Shown: positions 1 through 12,749 of the stretch, one piece after another
Numbering within the stretch: the first letter of the stretch is position 1
How the letters are laid out: the number at the start of each line of letters is the position of its first letter
Source: Azadirachta indica
Lineage: Eukaryota; Streptophyta; Magnoliopsida; Sapindales; Meliaceae
Length of the DNA: 64,000 nucleotides
Direction: 5' to 3'
Assembly (NCBI GenBank): GCA_022749755.1
Contig: CM040450.1
Coordinates: 10,128,913 to 10,192,912 of the forward strand
The notes under the pieces: generated by a model
Told to the model about the DNA's origin: nothing
Database searches by the model: none
The model's input: the letters and a program-made list of their open reading frames with translations, nothing else
Position numbers and translations under genes: made by a program

Positions 1-1730
1 GAGAATATCTCTCTACTCTACGTAAGAATATCACACAATAATTGTATGAAAGCATGACTTTATTATTTAAAACTCATATATTTTATAATAATAGTTTGTC
101 TTTCTTTTTTCTTTTTTCTAACATAAATTTTAGTTATAAAAGTTAATGTTGATTGTTAAATACAAGCCACCATATGTATATATCCACTTATTAAGTGTAT
201 GCTAACGTATTAAACTAATTTTTACATTCAATTTTTAGATTAAAACATGTAAGAGAGTATAAGTTTCTTTTTCATTTTAAATTCAAAATTTTTAGAATTA
301 CTTTTGATGTTGTTTTGCCACTGTTGTTAAATATGGGATTAGACATATTTTATAATTTTTGTGTGTATTTTTAATAAAAGTATGCTAATGTATTTAATAG
401 TGAAGTTAACTTCTACCTACTATAATCCTTTTGGGGGCCAGACTCTAGTAAAATATTATCAAAATATATTTAAATATAAATTATTTATTAAGGATAATGT
501 GATTTAAACAATAAATAAATTTAAATTATCTACATTACTATACCCATTTAATTATACATGAATAAATATTACTACACATATTAAATTGAGACATAAAATT
601 ATGTGATATAAAATATTATTATATGTTAGGTTGTTATTGATATTTTTATTTTATTATTAATATGATAACTTGGTAGTATTTATGAAGGTTTCATTTGGTA
701 TATAATTTTTTAGGTAAAATTTCTTTAAGTAAACTTATCAAAAATAGAGTTTTTAAAAAAATTATTGACTACTTTGTTACACAAATAACTTTTAGTAAAA
801 ATTGTAAAGGTATTTTAACTTAGAAGTTTTCTTAAGGATATATTAAAAGGAAATAATTAAAAGTTATTTTACTACATTAATTCAAAGAGAAGTATTAAAC
901 ATAAGAAATTCTTATTATTTGGCTCATATTTTAATGAATTAACTAATTAATTTAAATTAATAAACCCATATTAACTACTCACTTCTATAATTTAGGGATA
1001 GTGATGAATAATTTTTACAACTGAATTCCTTATTTTAAGGTTTGTGGGTAGATTTTATTTAAAACACTTTATTGCTTAATAGAATTTAAAAGGGTAAGAA
1101 TTCTTATAAATCTAAAGTTTTCATTATAAAAAGGATGCCTAACTTAAAAAATGTCTCTAATCCTACAAAAAAGTATTTTCCATCATACCAAAACTTTAAA
1201 GAGAAATTGGATAGAAGATATCTTTTTGTGAATTTTAGTGTTTAAAGTATGCTTGATCAATCATGGTTTAAGATATGATCTTCAATTTTTATTTTACTTT
1301 CATTAGTATAAGAGCTTTCTTTATACCATATTGGTTTGTATGATTATTTTTTAAATTGGTTTAGTAATATATGCGTTTTATTACGTTTGATAATTTATAC
1401 AATTTTATCAAACACAATATATTTTTCATTTTGCATTGTACATAAAGAATTGTATATATATTGTTTTAATCTTACTCAAGTGGCTATTATATAAAAACAT
1501 GATTTTATTTACACATTCTCCTTAATTTATATATGTCATGATGCATATTGGAATACGCATTTATATTACAATATCTTTAAGGTCTTATTATTTTAAGGAA
1601 GATGAAAAGCATATATTTATTGACAATAATTTAATTAATTGCTCATAATATAACACCCCAAATTCTAACATAACATGACAAAATTAGAAATGAAACTTAG
1701 ACCTCAATCAAACATCATTCTCAATAGGGA
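1..1730. other. AT-rich intergenic sequence
   Basis: No coding region is recognisable; reading frames are short and biased by A/T content. About 690-920 contains a segment beginning with a 'TTTGGTAT' word like those at the ends of small plant MITEs, but no matching second end was found. A block at about 990-1320 is a diverged copy of 4590-4915 (listed separately). Confidence 0.6.
990..1320 (+). repeat. Diverged duplicate block, copy A
   Basis: This block aligns in the same orientation with 4590-4915. Shared words include 'aatttagg(g/a)atag', 'atttTATTTAAAA', 'agggtaag.attctta', and the tail ending 'attttactttcattag' versus 'attttacttttattaa'. The copies differ at many positions and by small indels, so the duplication is old. 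It could be a dispersed repeat or the decayed ends of a larger insertion; no clean TG/CA termini were found. Confidence 0.5.
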
Positions 1731-1734
1731 ACTT

Positions 1735-2760
1735 GATATATACCCCCCTAAAGTTTGGAGGAAAAGACAAATATCCTATAAAGTTTGAGGATCAACAAAT
1801 ATTCCCTTAAGTTTGAAGAAAGAAACATATATACTTTCAACTTTGACCATTGTTAATTAATATGTTAGGTTATTATTATTTTTATCTCTCAACTTTAGAA
1901 AAATAATAAAAAAAAATATAATTTTTTAATTATGACAATTTAATCCCTATTATAATTATTCACAATATACTAAAAACTAAAACAGTAAAATTAATTTTTT
2001 AATTTATTATTTTAATAAAAAATAAGGAAAGAAAAAATACTATTATAAAAATTCTAATAATGATTTACGGTAAATCCATATGTTAAAATATTCTTAACCT
2101 TTTCTCTTATTTTCTTAATAATAATTTGAAATGTAATTATAAAAAATTAAATGAAAACTTTTAGTATTTTATTTCTCATATATAATATATATTTAAAAAA
2201 TTGTATTATATTCATTTTATTTTTATATAAAAAATTATGAAGTACATAATTTGTATAAATAAAAAATATGAAAAATATATATAGGTTATATTTATTATAA
2301 ATAAGAATAATTAAAATTCTCTTTTTAAATTAAAACTAAATTAAATTATTTAATAAGAATATAAAATATAATTAATTGCTAATTTGATTGCCACATGGCA
2401 CTAAATTGGATTAATATATTATAATTTATTGCTCCCATCTTATTTAAATTTTTTTCTTCTAAACATTTCAAGAAAGAAGATAGCTACAGGCATTTATGAA
2501 ATATTTAAAAGTAAAATAAATTTTTAAATAAAATGAGAATAATAAATTATAATATATGAATTAAGTGTGATGTCATGTGTTAAGAGAATTAGTAACTAGA
2601 TATATTTTATATTTTTATTAAATAATTTAATTTAATTTTAATTAAAAATATATAAAAAGAAGATAATTTTTATTATTTTTATTTGTAACAAATATAACCT
2701 ATATGTATTTTTTAATTTTAATTTTGATTAATTTATTCCACTAAAAATTAATTTGCCAGC
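1735..2760. repeat. AT-rich inverted-repeat element, family also at 32385-33475
   Basis: The left part (1735-1860) has the repeated phrase 'taaagtttg.ggaaaa.acaaat.tcc' and matches the start of the element at 32390. The inner part (about 2240-2740) is an imperfect palindrome centred near 2480. The left arm contains 'ATAGGTTATATTT.TTA.AAATAA', and the reverse complement of 2690-2710 reads almost the same; both arms continue with a related 'ataatttattg/attctc' segment. Arms are about 220 nt. No coding frame and no clear target duplication. Probably a non-autonomous foldback DNA element. Confidence 0.5.
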
Positions 2761-3106
2761 TATATTGTGTAAAGAACGAGTGAATCATATAGATCTTATT
2801 GGCTTAATTTTGAGTGTACTGTTTTGATTTCTTTTGGCTTCTATGTTAGTTTTGTAGTTACAATAAATAATAAGTTTACAATATCTATGTACATAAAGTA
2901 TTGCGAAAAATATTTTGAGACTTTTTAAGTTAGACCCTTAACGACCTATTAAGTTCATTCATAAAGTTACAAAAATATTTAGTTAATAATATATTTTATT
3001 TATAATACATATGAGAGAATATTTTTCTTTAATAGAGATATGATCATCATGATTCATAATATTTTTTTTTTAGGTACCACTATCAATTACTATATGAATA
3101 GTATAG

Positions 3107-4427
3107 AGCCTGTTTGGTTCGCAATTTGAAAACTGTTTTCGAAAATTTAGAAACGATTTAAAAATATGAGTTGTATTTTTAATATTTCTAGTATTTAGAA
3201 ATGTATTTTATATAATATTTAAAACTATTTTTCAATTTTAAAAAATGTAAAAACACATTTGATATAATTTTTGAAAATAATAAAAATAAAGATGTGTTTA
3301 ATTAAAACTATTTTCAAATCTTCTTTTTATTAAAATTTTACCAATAAGTAAGTAAAAAATTTTATTGATTGTGATTATTCCTACTCGGTATTTAGATTAT
3401 ATGAATACGAAGAATATAACTTCTTTATTTCTCTTCTAAAAATAAACTTCAAAAATAGTTAATGATTGATAAATACTTGAATTTATTTAACTTTAAAATT
3501 ACAAACGTAAATATTATTCTAAAACTTATTATGAACATAATCTAATTACATTACTCTAGCCATATGATCTCTAACTGTATTTATATGAGTGAATTTTCTT
3601 GACTTAAATTTATATTTTCTTTTGATTTCAATCATTTATGTAAGTATTTTCCCCAGAATTGGCCTCTGCATAGAGAGTTAGAATCTATCTAAAATAAGAT
3701 TCTAAAATGCAATTAGATTGGTTAAAAAGACTTACTTTTAAAACATTAAGTATTATAACAATTTCACACAAACTCAACAAATGCTTTACAAATTCAAGAT
3801 ACATACTATAAAACAAATTATGCATATTCAAACTACATTATCAAGAACTAAAAAATTATTTCATACGATCCTATCAACAAAAATATCATACAAATTTAAA
3901 TTGCATATTACATACAATAATTGTAAATTAAAAATCAAATATTATGTCAATTATAATTTTTTTACTAAAATATTTATTAAAAAGATTAAAACATACCTTA
4001 GTCAAATTTGAGAAAGAGTTAACAATTGATTTAATTAGATTTGAGAAAAGCTAACAATCAATTTGAAGAAGACAGTATATGGTAAAGAAAATGGAGTTAA
4101 ATTTGATGAAATTAAATTTGCAAATAAATATTAGAATTAAGAATAATGTACACGTTATAGATTTAAGTTTAAAAGAGATAATGTAAACATTATAAATTCA
4201 AATTTTAAAAATTTTTAAAAAGTTTAAGATAATAAAAAAATAGTTTTTTGATTGTGTTGAAATACGATTAAATAAAAAATAAGAAAACGACTTTTTTTCA
4301 TTTTCTTCTTTTCAACTAAAAATTAAGATTTGATTTACAAACAGTTTTTAAATATTTTTTACACAAACACGTATTTTAATAATTCTTTATATTTTTCGTT
4401 TTCAAAAACTAAATCAAACAGGGCATT
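3107..4427. mobile_element. Candidate TIR DNA element (no target duplication)
   Basis: The left end reads GAGCCTGTTTGGTTCGC followed by a TTTGAAAAC word. The right end, reverse complemented, reads GCCCTGTTTGATTTAG followed by TTTTTGAAAAC. 'GCCTGTTTGG' is a common terminus of plant MITE and hAT/PIF-like elements. The interior is AT-rich and non-coding; small frames at 3781-4011 and 4330-4530 show no family resemblance. I could not find convincing direct repeats at the edges, so the exact ends are uncertain. Confidence 0.4.
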
Positions 4428-6240
4428 AATGTTTAGTACCGTATCAAGTTACAATTTCTCATTTATAAATATTTTATTTAACATGTGGCCAAAATGGGAG
4501 AACATAAAAATTTTCTTATCATATGGCTAACATGCTCACCACCTAAGTAATTAATCTAAAACAAAAAACTCTCATACAAGTACCCAATTTAATAATTTAG
4601 GAATAGCAGTGGATATTTTTAATAATCCACTTATTTAGAAAGGTTAGTGATAGAATTTATTTAAAATATTTCATTGATTGGATATAAGTGAGAAGGGTAA
4701 GCATTCTTAGAAAGTTAAAACTTTCGTCATGAAAAAGTCATTAGCCTAACCTAAAAAAACTTGTAATCTTTTAACTAAGTATTTTTAATGAAAAGAAATT
4801 CTAACAAATAATAGGTTAAAAGACACTTTTGTGCAAATTTTGCTGTTTAAAATATCTTTATCAATTATGATTGAAAATATGATTATATTCTATTTTACTT
4901 TTATTAAAATGAAATTATCATGTGTTGGTTGTACAACTAAAGGAGACTATAAAGCCTGTAAAAGCATAAAATGGTAAGGTACATGTTTACACAAAGGTGA
5001 CCCATAAAGGAGTAAGTCAAAGAAGGATGAAACAATTTTTAAGGAATAATTATTTATTACTTAATACATTAAAAAAATATTAAAATCATTAAATTAATAA
5101 TTAACTAAAAATAATATTAGTATAAAATATTATAATATAAAATTCAACATGACTTACTAAACTAATTCACTAAACATATTACTGTATTAGATTTAATACA
5201 ATAAAATCTAAAGCAATCCATACATAAAAGTTGGACTTGGTTGAATTAGTGCATATATAAAATATAATTAACTTCTATATATAATTCAATTTGTCATTAG
5301 ACTTGGTTAACATATATTGTTATATCTCTTTTTTTTTTTTCCTTAACATAAAACTTGAATATTTTACATAAAAATTGAAACTTTAATATAAAACTTAAAT
5401 TTTAATATAAAATTAAATTTTAAAAAAAGGTATATATATGTATTGTAATCAATCCTTAATTAAATGAAATAGATCATTTAAGGGTAAGAAATTAGTTGTA
5501 GGCTTTATTTGGTATTAAAGTAAGATGATTTTAAAGTTATAACTATTATGACATAAAAGTACCGCATATCAAATATTAATAAAAAAATTTTGTGTCCCAT
5601 TAAACATTGATGTTGTCAAGTTTTGCTTTAAAAGTATAGTAAAATTATTAAAATAGAGAACCTATTTGGTATTGCTATTAGAGAGATTGAAATCAATTTT
5701 ATACTACTAAAATTTATTTTTAGTTTATGATAAATCTTCTTTTTTTGTGTACTTTTATCATTTGTATGTCAAATTCTCTACTTCAATCACCATTATTACA
5801 GACCCATTATCTAGGTCATCACTATGCATATATAACGGAATTAAAAACAAATATTATGAGATAATTTTATTATAAAAATATAATATTGCATATCTTTAAT
5901 ATATATATTTTTTTATGATTTAGTACTTCATTAAACATCGATCTCGTGCCATGTTTAAATTATACTATTTGATAAAAATAATTATTTTTTTCTTATTTTA
6001 TATATGTATATAATTTGTATTAAACATTATATTCGTTCATAATTTATATATTACAATATTTTAACATCAAAATTTACTGAACTTATATCAAAATAATGAA
6101 TAAAAAATTTATCAAATACTTCACCCATCACTTTTAAATAGATCAATACAATAATCACAAACTGGCCTACTCCCTTAGTATGCAACTTTCAAAATGTTTA
6201 CAATAATTTTCAATCTTATTTATTTTTAATAATTTTTGTA
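4428..6240. other. AT-rich intergenic sequence upstream of FK
   Basis: No gene is seen. The stretch includes copy B of a diverged duplicate (4590-4915) and two 'atttggtatt' words at about 5510 and 5668 that may mark MITE remnants. Composition changes sharply near 6240, where the less AT-rich leader of the sterol reductase gene begins. Confidence 0.5.
4590..4915 (+). repeat. Diverged duplicate block, copy B
   Basis: Partner of 990-1320 in the same orientation, about 3.6 kb away. The blocks enclose both the foldback element at 1735-2760 and the TIR candidate at 3107-4427. They could be old segmental copies or degenerate ends of one large element. Confidence 0.5.
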
Positions 6241-6517
6241 GAACGAATGTCAAATGCATTGATTGAGCCGCCAAAGACTAGTAAACAGTAAAACTTCCAG
6301 TCTTCATTTGAACCGCCGGCGCCCGCCGTGGTGGGCCCACCAGGTGATTACTAAACTAAAATATACATCGTCAGCACGACCAAGCTACGTTCACTCTATT
6401 ATTATATTGAAAACAAAGCAGTATACTCACATAAGCACCAGCACTTCAGAGCTGCAGAGTCCCAGAGTGACAGTGAGATTGAGATTGATACTGTCTGTAC
6501 ATCTAAATCTGCTAAAA
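6240..6517 (+). promoter_or_regulatory. Proximal promoter and 5' leader of FK
   Basis: This 280-base stretch is clearly richer in G+C than the flanking DNA and includes a GC-rich block at about 6313-6343 ('ccgccggcgcccgccg'). A weak TATA-like word ('attattatattg', about 6396-6407) lies about 110 bases before the ATG. No ATG intervenes between about 6410 and the chosen start at 6518. The transcription start is inferred, not seen. Confidence 0.35.
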
Positions 6518-9500
6518 ATGGATCTGGGTTTTCTTTCACACTCTTTAATTCCTTCACTTGATTCTGTAAATACTCTTCTTCCTGCTGATTTGAATGCTGC
6601 AATGATTTTTCAATTTTATGTCGCTCATTCTTTTTGTTCATTATCAGGTTGCTATTTTAATGACATTTTTAGCGTATTTGGCGATTGCTGGATCTATTTT
6701 GCCTGGTAAAATTGTTCCTGGAGTTGTATTGGCAGATGGCACTCGACTTCATTACCGATGCAATGGTCTGTTCTTTTCTGTTCTTGTTTGTTTTTTATGC
6801 TTTTTTGATATACATTTGAAGTTTTACATAATTTTCGTGGGCTTTGTTAATTGGTTTTTGTAGGTTTGTTAACTCTTTCACTGTGGATTGTGCTTCTTGC
6901 AATTGGTGCTCAGATGAATTTCATATCAGCCACGGTATGTATTTGCGAATAATCATTCTTTATTACTTGTTTGTAACTGTTGATGGCATGCTTCAACATG
7001 GTGGGATTAGTATTGAAGGTATTTTTTTTTTCTTTTTTGTCGATTTCCTGGAATTTGACATAGGATAGTGTGTATTGTAGGAGATATTTGGTATTGCTTA
7101 CTTCAACTTCAGTTTGAAAGTAAAGTTGAAGAAAAAAGTGTTTAGTCGCCCACTATTCCTATTAATATTTGATAGGTAGTGCTGGAATGAGCACCTCAAT
7201 CTGAAACATGCCCCTAGTGACATTCAGATTTTAGAGTTAATTGTGGGTTATCTCAAGCAGGTTTTCAAATGTCTTTTATTTGAGGAATATTTTTCGAACT
7301 TGAGAAAAGTTTTGAACTGACATGTGCTCTGTACTGGTTTCATTAAAGTGTGATAATTTTTTCTTTTGATTTTTTTCTCTCTAGGTTGGTATCGGTCTGG
7401 TTTGAATTTTTATATGAACCCAAAATACATATTGGAAAATAAGAAGAGAGCAGCAGTTACATCTTTGATAGTCATCTGTTGATTTGGGTGGTTCATTTTT
7501 TGAACATAGACATGTTCTAATATTATGATGTTTGTAGGTAATATCAGATAGAGGACTTGAGCTGCTATCGACTGCGTGTATATTCAGTATTCTTGTAAGT
7601 TATGCTATTGCATTTTTTGTTGATTGGAATTTGTTTTTTTCTTTCCCTTTGGCATATGTTTCTCTGTTTTGCGGCCGTTGAACCACCATAAATTTTGCAC
7701 TTGAAATGAAAAACAATCTTCTTTGGTGCATGTAGACTAACATTTGTTGGCATCTTTCTTATCATAGCTTTTGGTTTTAAATTTTTTGACATCTCTCTGG
7801 TCATAGCATTTAAATTTAAACTTTGTTGGAAGTTGTTGAACTTGTTTTGTAACTCAAATGATCCGGTTGTCATTTGAGGTGCATCTGCAAAAGGCTTCGC
7901 CTTAACAAGATTGCTAACCATGAAGATCTTTGTTTAGAGAATGTGAATATCAATTCAAAATTCTGCTCCCAAATTGACGTGAATGGCAAAATTCCACTAG
8001 CACTTAAGAAAAGTGATCTGAACAGAGATATTTAGAATCTAAATTTCTTTTAGGAGACAACTGGTGTTAGCCTTCACCTAGTTCCTCTCTGGTGAGGCCG
8101 TATTGTCCGCTATTGTTTACAATTGCATTAATAAAAGAAGTCAAACTCAAATGGCCCAACCTGTCATCTACCCTTTATTTGATCAGAAAGAAGAAAACCT
8201 GCTTATGAATTAGACATCTTCATTATGCAATATATATATATATATATATATTTGCCTTTTTCTAATCTTAATGCTCTTTTCTTCTTTCGCATTAAGGATT
8301 TTTGTTTTTTATCTTTATACTTTTGTTTTGGAACTAAAAGGGTTCTTAATTCATTGTCCAATGTGAACTCAATATCTGGTAGCAGGATTAGTTTCCTATT
8401 CCATGGCTGTAGGTCATACAGCTGAACAGCTGTACTAATATTGCAGATCACTACTGTCCCTCCAATTGTTTCTTGGCTTATTAATTTGGAACTTATTTTC
8501 TGATCAGTTCTTCCATTCTCCCATTCTGTTTTTTTTTTTTTCCAGGCAACATTGCTGCTCTATGTTGCTGGTTGCAGGTCACGCAGTCAGGGTACTTCCC
8601 TGAAGCCTCATTTCACTGGAAACCTAATGGATGACTGGTACTTCCGAAAATTCCTAATGCTCCTTAATGGTCTCCTAACATTTCTCCAGTCTGAATTTTT
8701 AGAGAACTAACCATTGAATTCGTCTTCATGAAACGACTCTCTTTTTATTGATTTTCCAATTTGTTGTCTTTGAGAGTGGAAAATTCAGTGTTGCATGTTT
8801 GTGATTTCTCACGTACTTTGCTAAGTTATCCTGATATTTTACCTTGTGTGTAATCTGTAGGTGGTTTGGAATACAACTGAATCCTCAATTTGTGGGCATT
8901 GATCTCAAGTATGTAAATCTGTTCTGGAGACGTTATATAGTTGGTCTGTTGACTAAAATTCTTGTTGTGTAGCCTTCATATTGCCTAATCATAATTAGGA
9001 TTGTTTTAATTATTTGGTCTTCCTTTCAGTGCTGATCACTGTAATATTCTTATTCCTGAATTCGTTGAATTGATAAAATGCAAAGATTTGGACATGCTGG
9101 GTGAACATATCTAATGATGATGAAATTATCTCCTGTAGATTTTTCTTTGTTAGAGCTGGAATGATGGGATGGCTACTTATCAACTTATCAGTTCTGGCAA
9201 AAAGTATTCAAGATGGCACTTTAAGCCAATCAATGATCTTGTACCAGCTATTTTGTGCGGTAATCCATTTATGCTAAATCATTTGCTTTTCCATTTTAAT
9301 ACTTTACATGTCATTTTGCAATTGCTGAGTTTTATAATTCCTGCATTATTTATTTATTTTTGTTTTCCAGCTATACGTTCTGGACTACTTCTTTTATGAG
9401 GAGTATATGACCTCCACGTAAGTGCAGCATTACATTTATCTCTCTGTGTAATAATCATTTGGGTATTCGTCACTCTGGTTTTGATTTCTATTAAGAAGCA

Positions 9501-12500
9501 TATTTGATTACTTTGTTCGTCATAGAGTGCTCTTCTTTCTTCTTTTGATAATTATTTATGCTATACGTGAGATTGCTAATTTATTTGTTAGCAGTAATGG
9601 TTATTCTTTCTTGTGATCCTTGCCGTAGTATTCTCAGTATATATGCTGGTGTGACTGATTATGGACCTGTTGGTCCAATATTAGTTCATTTGTCATGCAT
9701 TGCAACAGTGATTTGTGAGGGAGCACAAAGTGTGGAAAGAGAAAGAGAGAAATGCAGACAACTTAAGTAATAGGGAACATACAACCAAGCAAATCAAAAA
9801 AAAAGGGAAGACTAAAATAGATAATACATTGGACAAGACTTGAAAGTCTGCATGTTACTATAGTGTTGAACAAAGCCTCAATGAAAAATGTACTCTAACC
9901 CGGTGGACAAGTAAGAGTTCAGGAAAATCAAAAGTCAACTCGAATAAGCTGTACTTGAGTTTATGTCTGCTGTTGCTCATCCAAGAATCAATGCAGCAGC
10001 AGTATGAGGAGTTAATGGATTTTCAATGTGATTGAACTTCATACTCTTGCATAACGACTGCCACTCTGCACTAAAACCAATATCCCTGTCCCTCCTACAT
10101 TCTGACCATTTATTTTCCTTTTTCTTTTGTTGATGCTGGCATATGATAAGAAGTCTCTGAACCCATGTTGAAAAATTTTTCCCAAATTTTATCATATCTT
10201 AAATTTTTCAAGGCCTACTCTTTTTGGTGAAGCTAGTTAGTCTAAGTTCAATCTGCTTGGGGAAACCCAACTCAAATTCAACCATGATGTCTGAAATCAC
10301 GTTGAAGCTGTGGCTAGTAAATACTGGTTTGCCCTTACTGCTTGATTTAAAAATTTTGAGTAATAATTTGAATAATTCCATATGTCTGGTCCAGAAGTGA
10401 CATGCTGCTGTCATATCCATTGAAACCAATGGTTAACATCTTACTGTTTGTCTTTGTGTTCATTCCCGAATTAGAAATCTGAAAAAACCCTACATCAGTA
10501 GGTTAGAGAAATTTTGGAAAATACTGAATATGTTATTGTTTTAAACTCTGATTACCTGGACTTCTTTCTGCCCTGTTTCATACCAGTTTACCACTACCCT
10601 TAAATGATGTTTATGGTTTCTAGGGTGTATTTAACAGCTGTCATAGTGTTTGAACTTCTTAATAAGGATTACTGCAATAATACATTCTGTACTTGCCAGA
10701 ATTGTCTAAAGCCACTGATCTAAGGTGTTTCTTGACTTCTCCCTTAAGAACTCTTGGCTCCAACTGTGTTTGGAGTAGTCCTAGTCTACTGTGACAGCAA
10801 GCTATGCCAGTTTCTGTTTACAGCACATAGTTACATGTTATTGTACCTATAGTTGTATTATCTACATTTATTTTTTGATTAAAATCTATAATTACGGTCC
10901 CGTGTGTGCTCTCTTGCTATATTCTTGTCTCATGTTTTATTGGATAATTATGAAGTTGTTGATCTTGTTGCTTTTGCATGCTCTAATTTACATATCTGAC
11001 CTTTGCTGCCTTAACAGGTGGGACATAATTGCTGAGAGATTAGGCTTCATGTTGGTATTTGGAGATCTAGTTTGGATTCCTTTCACTTTCAGCAGCATCC
11101 AGGCAAGTTACCATTAACTAGTGCAAGAAAGTCTTCTCTATTCTTTCTACTATTATTTTTAAATTTTCTTTTCCTAACAAGTTTTACATGTTGCTGTTTG
11201 TCTTGTTTGTACATGTGATTAATTTTGTGAGTTTGAACTAACAGAGCATGGTTAATATCAGAATATGGGCAATCTCACATTTCAAACTATTTAGTTCAAA
11301 AGAAATCCAACTTATGTATTTTTATCGATCGATATTGTGGTGCTCCGATTCCTATCCTTTTAATAAGAGCTCAATTGTCAGTGTCAGTCGCATTACATGG
11401 TGAATTACCCTGTCAGACCAGCCTACACTGATTGAGATTCAGAGTTTCTGTGACAGTATCAATTATCTTTTCAATATTGTCCTTGGCTGTATGCTTTTGA
11501 TCAATTAAAATTAGTCTTTTGCATCTTTATGAAAAAACAACGCCATTCTCAAACTCATGAAAAGCATGAATGTTCTTACCAGTAGCATAATTTAAGCACA
11601 ATAGCACCACCTTCATGGATATGACTATTGATTACTCCTATAATATTTTGTTAACTTGTAATTGTGAATCATCTATTTCTCTGTCACAGGCTTGGTGGCT
11701 TTTGCATAACAAGGTGGAGCTAAGAACTGCTACTGTTATAGCAAATTGCATAGTTTTTCTTGTTGGGTAACTTTCTACTGATTCATAGTCTGTACTTTTT
11801 GAATGAGCCCTACTTGTGTTGAGAATCTGCTAACATATAACCTTTAATTCTTAAACCTTGGCAGATATATGGTATTCAGAGGGGCTAACAAGCAAAAGCA
11901 TGATTTTAAAAAGAATCCTAAAGCACCAATATGGGGTAAGCCACCGAAGGTTATTGGGGGCAAGTTGCTTGCTTCTGGTTATTGGTAAGGTTCTATCATA
12001 TTCTTTACAATTTATTTAGTTTTAAAATTTTTTTAGATTATTGTTCTATAAACTTTAAATTTAAGCATTCTATTCTATGGACAAAATATTTGGAATCAGG
12101 GCCCATGAAATCCCAGCTGTCTCTAGATATGTGGCATCACTTCTGATTGTTTGCTTAAACATAGTCAGCCATCTTTAATTCATAGTTCTGCACTTTCTTT
12201 TTCCTCAATTTCCTACTGTATTCATGGGGTTTAGGTTGCGTGTGCTTTGATTTCTGTACCCCTTATTTTAACCTATTTTATCTTCCCGGGGATTGAATTA
12301 CTGTCTGCTCGAACTTAGATCTCAATCCTTGGTATATAATTCTTTTAGTAGGGAAAAGCTCTCTTTTATGCTGGTAGAGTTTATGTTCTTGTGCAAGTTA
12401 TGTGATATTCCGGTTATTTTGTCAAAGGGGACTCGCAAGGCACTGTAATTATCTCGGAGACTTGCTGCTGGCACTGTCCTTCAGTTTACCTTGTGGATTT

Positions 12501-12749
12501 AGGTAATTTTTCAAATATTTTGTCTTAATACATTTACGAGCTAACCGTTCTACTTATCAAAAGCTTCCATCATGACTGAAAATCTCTTTTTACAGTTCAC
12601 CAGTTCCGTACTTTTATCCGATTTATCTTCTTATTCTGCTAATATGGCGTGAAAGAAGAGATGAAGCTCGGTGTGCAGCCAAGTACAGGGAAGTATGGGC
12701 AGAATACTGTAGACTTGTCCCATGGAGAATATTACCATATGTTTATTAG
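6518..12749 (+). CDS. FK: Delta(14)-sterol reductase (FACKEL type), 13 exons, 370 aa
   Basis: Reduces the C14-C15 double bond of 4-alpha-methyl-8,14-dienol intermediates with NADPH, after CYP51 demethylation, in ER-membrane sterol synthesis; in Arabidopsis loss disrupts embryo patterning. Coding exons: 6518-6565, 6648-6765, 6864-6934, 7538-7594, 8546-8637, 8861-8908, 9139-9259, 9371-9417, 11018-11102, 11690-11766, 11865-11984, 12428-12502, 12596-12749. They sum to 1113 nt with no internal stop, close to the family length of about 370 aa. Recognisable segments: MDLGFLSHSL at the N terminus, ADGTRLHYRCNG, DRGLELLSTA, WWFGIQLNPQF (DWW continues across an intron), FFFVRAGMMGWLLINLS, WDIIAERLGFMLVFGD, the ERG4/ERG24-family block GYWGLARHCNYLGDL, and the C-terminal WRERRDEARCAAKY ending in WRILPYVY. 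The protein is hydrophobic throughout, as expected for a multi-pass enzyme. All introns are GT-AG except intron 9, which is GC-AG. Identity is very secure; exon edges are manual calls. Confidence 0.95.
8230..8251. repeat. (AT)11 microsatellite in FK intron 4
   Basis: An uninterrupted AT dinucleotide run within the intron between the exons at 7538-7594 and 8546-8637. Far from both splice sites; likely neutral and length-variable. Confidence 0.9.
11103..11689 (+). other. GC-AG intron (FK intron 9)
   Basis: The donor reads CAG|GCAAGT and the acceptor CACAG|GCTTGG. Joining here keeps phase 0 and gives FTFSSIQ-AWWLLHNKVEL, matching the conserved family sequence. The nearest GT, four bases downstream of the GC, would shift the frame. 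GC-AG introns are a known minor class and normally need an otherwise strong donor, as seen here. Confidence 0.85.

Noticed and set aside
3781..4011. 76-codon plus-strand frame
   Set aside because: Composition is only Ile/Lys/Thr/Tyr-rich, as expected from random A/T-rich DNA inside a TIR element.
6263..6517. Open frame continuing upstream of the FK start
   Set aside because: The frame happens to be open in the leader, but the residues have no family similarity and the homologous protein starts at or near MDLG.
6402..6641. 79-codon minus-strand frame over FK exon 1
   Set aside because: It is antisense to the leader and exon 1 of a secure gene, with no signal of its own.
7565..7921. 118-codon minus-strand frame in FK intron 4
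   Set aside because: It overlaps the end of an FK exon on the other strand and resembles no family; intronic A/T sequence yields such frames by chance.
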